From positions 13,705,073 through 13,769,072 of the forward strand of contig OW203767.1 in NCBI GenBank assembly GCA_934045905.1: a stretch of 64,000 bases of DNA. Direction: 5' to 3'. The DNA is from Leuctra nigra. Its lineage: Eukaryota > Arthropoda > Insecta > Plecoptera > Leuctridae. Below, piece by piece: positions 62,136 through 64,000 of this stretch. Each line of letters opens with the position of its first letter. The first letter of the stretch is position 1. The notes beneath the pieces were generated by a model that was not told the DNA's origin, made no database searches, and saw only the letters and a list, made by a program, of their open reading frames with translations. A program made the position numbers and the translations under genes.

Positions 62136-62575
62136 GATTGCCGCAATTCTTGGAACTTAGTGTATTTCTTTAAAAATTACCGAGAAGTCTACCAAGTAGT
62201 ACTTAAAAAGGAATAACGTCAACTCTGAGTTGGCGTTCTTCCACTTTCTTAAGAAATATCTAAGTCCTAAAACCGGAACAACGCCAACTAGGAGTTGACT
62301 TTATTCCGGTGGAAGAACGTCAACTCACAGTTGGCGTTATTCCACTTTTACGAGAATTCTTCTAAGTGCTAAAACCGGAATAAAGTCAACTCCCAGTTGG
62401 CGTTATTCCGGTGGAATAACGTCAACTCAGAGTTGGCGTTATTCCACTTGTAAATTTGGTAAAGTACTTTTACCGGAACAACGCCAACTCCGAGTTGACA
62501 TTATTCCGGTTCATGAAAAGCCCATGTCACACAAGGGAGTTGGCGTTATTCCAGTTGGCGCTATTCAGGCGACTC
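62136..62575 (-). repeat. MULE right terminal inverted repeat
   Basis: This is the reverse complement of the left repeat, with differences confined to single bases and one ~15-bp patch (GACTTAGATATTTCTT here against GACTGTGTTCCACTT on the left). The same six palindromes occur in mirrored order. Confidence 0.93.
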
Positions 62576-62584
62576 GGTTTTATG
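62576..62584. repeat. 9-bp target-site duplication of the MULE, right copy
   Basis: GGTTTTATG, identical to the left copy. Confidence 0.93.
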
Positions 62585-63725
62585 AGCTCGTTGCATCAGT
62601 ACATAATGAACCAACTCCTGGGGGCGACTTCCAAGCAATATCGCCTGGAAAATAAACTACGCAGAGTTTTAATCTGACTTTTCCACGAAGTAAAACGCAT
62701 AATAAATCCGTGCAGAGTTGATGAACGACGCAATAAAAAAACATCTAGGAAAATATTAAGTTTTTGCGTGAATGGAGGCCATGTGACTAAGTATTCAAGT
62801 CGAAAGTAATAGTAGGTTTTACAGATGGTTGCAGGTTCTTGCAAGGAAATGCAAGGCTTCGAAGACGTAATTTGCATGATTCACTTACAACATTTGAAAC
62901 CCAGTTCAGAAATCGAGTTAATTTCTGCTTAGGTACCTACTACCTGTTACCACATATGTTGCATATTGAATAACTCAGAAAACAATTATTTCCTAGCTCT
63001 AGGATGCGACCTTAGCGATCGAATGCATGAAGTTCTGATCCGAGTCTATTGAGAGAGTAGCTAATTAGAATGAGTAGCTAGATCGATCCCGCATTGACAC
63101 GGCCAAGAGAGCGCGCGGTTCCTAGGTGTCGCCTACACTTCCACCCTCCCAGGCCCACCGCCCCCGACCACATCTTATCTATAAATATCTCCTCCACAAT
63201 CCCAGACGATCTATCAAGTTGCATCCCACGGGATGACTCCATATCTCAGAGGCCTGCATTATAGTAGTTCGTCAGTCCGCGAGGAGATTGCACTTGGGAT
63301 GCTGTAGTTGCTATGGCTACCACCGTCAATAAGTCTGTGACGTAGAGACTTGGCGGCGATGGGGGAGGGGGGGACGGCGTGGAGAGGAGAGAGGAACAAG
63401 TCACGTCATCACCTTCTCGCTGGTTGTAATAAATGCGGTCGCTAACTATGATCATCTGGAACGAGTAGTGTCAATAGATGTGTACGACCTTGTAGTGCAC
63501 CTTGCATGGCTGCTTGGAGATATTGATGGGAGTTTATCTGATCGTTATACGAGACACGAGGTGTTATCTTCGTGTGATCGTTGGAGAGAGATAGCAGATA
63601 GCAAAATGAACTACACGAATTCGCAATAGATCATCCATAAAACTAAATTCAATACGTTGTACACTTCTGTAAGCTAATTAATCAATTTGCTGATTTTTAC
63701 GTCGGTTTCTAAATAGTTTCATCGG
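62585..63725. other. Stretch without recognised gene
   Basis: No exon recognised. A CpG-bearing patch with G runs near 63,340-63,400 has only short frames. Confidence 0.5.
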
Positions 63726-64000
63726 CAACAGGCGCGTAGGAACTTCATTTTGAGTGGGGGGGTCAAAATTATCGGGGAACGATGAATGTGAGAAAAAAGC
63801 AGTGTGCCGCGCACAAGGGAGTCTGGGGGCTTGCCCCCCAATTTGCCCCGCAGGGCCTTTTTTGAATTTTTCATACAAAAGAATCGAATTTGAAGCTATT
63901 TTGGCATTCTTTTCAAAGACATTTACAATGTGTGATATGCAATATTCTGTGGAAACTTTAGACATTTGTGATAATCTGTAACTATTTGTTTTTATTAAAT
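63726..64000 (+). repeat. Dispersed repeat, CCCCGCAGGG family, runs off window
   Basis: This matches the start of the repeat at 49,090. Both share GTAGGAACTT, then GGGGTCAAAATTAT, CCCCGCAGGGCCTTTTTTGA and ATGTGTGATATGCAATATTC. The beginning AGGCGCGTAGGAACTT resembles the CTACGCGCCT words near 20.7 and 50.1 kb. The copy is cut by the window end. Confidence 0.75.

Larger units (their letters stand above)
56495..62575. mobile_element. Complete Mutator-like element (MULE), 6,081 bp
   Basis: All parts of an autonomous MULE are present: a perfect 9-bp TSD, TIRs of 438 and 440 bp that differ at only a few places, and a minus-strand transposase gene with five exons and no disruption. Terminal bases are GGGACGCTGAATAG on the left and, read inward, GAGTCGCCTGAATAG on the right. 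The high TIR similarity and open gene suggest recent insertion. The right interior (about 60,073-62,135) has no second gene; it holds small repeats that may belong to the promoter side. The left interior (56,933-57,649) holds the gene's 3' region. Confidence 0.93.

Overview
This window looks like nuclear DNA of an arthropod, most likely an insect. It is AT-rich and its two recognisable genes have introns with GT/AG borders. It is full of DNA transposons with clean target-site duplications (TSDs), MITEs, tRNA-derived SINE-like pieces and tandem repeats. The one host gene matches the insect CHES-1-like / vertebrate FOXN3 forkhead family. I see no prokaryotic operon, rRNA gene, CRISPR array or convincing functional tRNA.

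Layout. 1-2045: satellite of about 12 degenerate ~180-bp monomers with a ~530-bp higher-order period. 2.0-9.2 kb: mostly unremarkable, with a CA microsatellite and a 2.08-kb element made of two ~780-bp inverted arms. 9.2-9.6 kb: GC-rich, promoter-like stretch. 9.6-12.1 kb: interspersed repeats and a 943-bp tandem duplication carrying SINE heads. 13.3-14.1 kb: near-perfect hairpin with 313-bp arms. 16.7-17.1 kb: four 84-bp tandem copies. 22.0-22.7 and 25.4-27.3 kb: two non-autonomous hAT-type elements with exact 8-bp TSDs, the second filled by about 12 internal repeats. 31-36 kb: a small hAT-like element, a mariner-type MITE, and a mariner-like element holding the 3' end of a non-LTR retrotransposon. 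38.8-39.6 kb: SINE-like pieces and a possible hAT MITE. 42.7-42.9 kb: possible minus-strand 5' exon.

47,616-55,830 (minus): complete eight-exon model of a FoxN2/3 forkhead factor (567 aa), with phase-consistent junctions. Its introns carry two PIF/Harbinger-type MITEs (TTA TSD) and a mariner-like MITE. 56,495-62,575: a 6,081-bp Mutator-like element (MULE) with a perfect 9-bp TSD, ~440-bp terminal inverted repeats (TIRs) built of alternating palindromes, and an open five-exon transposase gene (570 aa). That protein joins a FLYWCH-like zinc finger, a DDE core and a C-terminal RING finger. The element sits about 660 bp upstream of the FoxN2/3 start codon.

The strongest candidate for something new is this MULE, because of its domain combination and its palindrome-array TIRs. 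The two genes do not form a pathway: one is a host transcription factor and the other belongs to a transposon next to it. Long stretches without a recognised gene are listed as such.
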